A stretch of 5,974 nt of DNA from Planctomycetota bacterium (lineage in GTDB: Bacteria; Planctomycetota; UBA1135; GCA-002686595): positions 1 through 5,974 of the forward strand of contig JAQBVH010000233.1 in assembly GCA_027623615.1 (NCBI GenBank), in the 5' to 3' direction. Below the pieces are notes generated by a model. It searched no databases, was not told where the DNA came from, and was given only the letters and a program-made list of their open reading frames with translations. Shown here in pieces: positions 5,149-5,974 of the stretch. The position numbers and the translations under genes were made by a program. Each line of letters opens with the position of its first letter. The first letter of the stretch is position 1.

Positions 5149-5974
5149 ATGGACCACGTGATCGTGATCGGCGCTGGCCACAACGGCCTGACCGCGGCGG
5201 CGCGCCTGGCCAAGGGCGGCCGTCGCGTGACAGTGCTCGAGGCGCGCGAGGAGCCCGGCGGCCTGGCCTGTGGCGAGGAGTTTCACCCGGGCTACCGCCA
5301 CGTCGGCGTGCACCAGGAGACGGCCCTCTTCGACGGCAAGGTCGCCAGGGAGCTCAACCTCGCGGCCCACGGGTACGAGCGGCGCGCCGCGCGCGCTCCG
5401 GTGCTCTTCCCGGAGGAGGAGGGCCCGGGCCTCCTCTGGTCCGAGGACCCGCGCGCCGAGCTCGAGTCGCGCTCCCCCGCGGACGTGTCCGGCTACGAGC
5501 GCTGGCGCCACCAGATCGCGCTGTACGGCAAGGTGCTCGTGCCCCTGTGGCGTGGCGCGCCGCCGGACGCGTTCAGCCCGACGCTGAAGACGCTGCTGGA
5601 GATGGGCAAGGCGGCCCTGACCCTGCGGCGCCTCGGCAAGCAGGAGATGCTCGAGTTCCTGCGCCTCGCGCCGACCTGCGTGACGGACTGGATGAACGAG
5701 TCCTTCGAGGACCCGCTGCTCAAGGCCGGCCTGGCTCTGCCAGCGGTGTCGGGCACCTGGCTCGCGCCGTGGTCCTCGGGGAGCACGCTGAACCTGCTGC
5801 TGCAGGAGATGCTCGCCGAGGGGGAAGTGGTCGGCGGTCCGGCGGGGGCGGCGCGTGCCCTGGGCGCGGCAGCCCGCGCGGCGGGCGCGACCGTGCGCAC
5901 GGGCACCAGGGTGCGCGAGGTCCTGATCCACGGCGGTCAGGTGCGCGGTGTCGAGCTCGAGGGTGGTGAGCGCC
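5149..5974 (+). CDS. Second PYROXD2/CrtI-like FAD-dependent oxidoreductase (3' truncated)
   Basis: The frame is open from the ATG at 5149 to the window edge (275 complete codons), so this is roughly the N-terminal half of a ~500-residue enzyme. 'HVIVIGAGHNGL' (3-14) supplies GxGxxG (8-13), E31 in 'VTVLEAREEPGGLA' is the ribose-binding acid, and G37-G38 follows. 'EEFHPGY' (43-49) matches 'EELYPGF' of the upstream enzyme. 'VTDWMNESFEDPLLKAGLAL' (178-197), 'VSGTWLAPWSSGSTLNLLLQ' (200-219), 'GGPAGAARALGAAARAAGATV' (from 229) and 'GGQVRGVELEGGE' (262-274) align in order with matching segments of the upstream paralogue ('VSGIIGTFLGIRSPGSAYVLLH', 'RGGTGQVSLSCARAAKSFGAEI', 'NGRAKGVVLANGDE'). The HHY-like motif of the first enzyme is replaced by NLLLQE, so the substrate pocket probably differs. 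The start has a GGGAG SD and lies 2 nt after the upstream TAG. The C-terminal FAD motif is outside the window. The two enzymes may work in succession or as a pair; that is inference. Confidence 0.85.
   Translation, partial: MDHVIVIGAGHNGLTAAARLAKGGRRVTVLEAREEPGGLACGEEFHPGYRHVGVHQETALFDGKVARELNLAAHGYERRAARAPVLFPEEEGPGLLWSEDPRAELESRSPADVSGYERWRHQIALYGKVLVPLWRGAPPDAFSPTLKTLLEMGKAALTLRRLGKQEMLEFLRLAPTCVTDWMNESFEDPLLKAGLALPAVSGTWLAPWSSGSTLNLLLQEMLAEGEVVGGPAGAARALGAAARAAGATVRTGTRVREVLIHGGQVRGVELEGGER

Noticed and set aside
5416..5436. Perfect 7-bp inverted repeat with a 7-nt loop inside the second oxidoreductase
   Set aside because: It is explained by consecutive GAG (Glu) and CTC (Leu) codons in a GC-rich gene, and nothing around it suggests a regulatory role.
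5103..5969. Plus-strand 288-aa ORF overlapping the second oxidoreductase
   Set aside because: Its product is Arg/Gly/Pro-rich without domains. The overlapping frame from 5149 encodes a clear FAD-binding protein that stays open to the window edge.
3518..5974. Carotenoid biosynthesis cluster (phytoene desaturase pair)
   Set aside because: The fold is shared with CrtI, but the detailed motifs match PYROXD2-type enzymes, and no phytoene synthase or other carotenoid gene is present.

Overview
This is a GC-rich window (about two-thirds G+C by eye) in which every supported gene lies on the + strand. The codons are strongly G/C-biased at the third position, which is why long empty ORFs appear on the opposite strand. 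The organism cannot be fixed from the sequence alone. The secreted protein has a 'VYDVSGL' segment followed by secretin-N/STN-like alpha/beta modules, a style I associate with Planctomycetota, and it sits after a HEAT-like gene. I lean towards a GC-rich planctomycete or another deep-branching GC-rich Gram-negative, with low to moderate confidence.

Left block (1-2108): the 3' end of a helical, HEAT-like protein gene overlaps by ATGA the start of a ~599-residue exported protein. The exported protein appears to be built from a duplicated module (alpha/beta unit plus beta-rich unit). It has no lipobox and no obvious catalytic motif.

Spacer (2109-2325, 217 bp): it holds a bulged hairpin just after the stop codon, an imperfect 20/21-nt direct repeat, a very strong GC hairpin with no T-tract, and a reasonable sigma70-like promoter. 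The promoter's expected start point is only about 6 nt from the next ATG.

Right block (2326-5974): three tightly packed genes (gaps of 1 and 2 nt) encode a GcvT/aminomethyltransferase-family protein, a PYROXD2/CrtI-like FAD oxidoreductase, and a second, divergent FAD oxidoreductase of the same fold. The second oxidoreductase runs off the right edge; it is an open reading frame with no stop inside the window. No gcvH or gcvP lies in the window, so this is probably not a glycine cleavage operon. The arrangement looks like a split flavin-plus-folate module, analogous to the fused sarcosine/dimethylglycine dehydrogenases but using amine-oxidase/phytoene-desaturase-fold flavoproteins. Its substrate is unknown.
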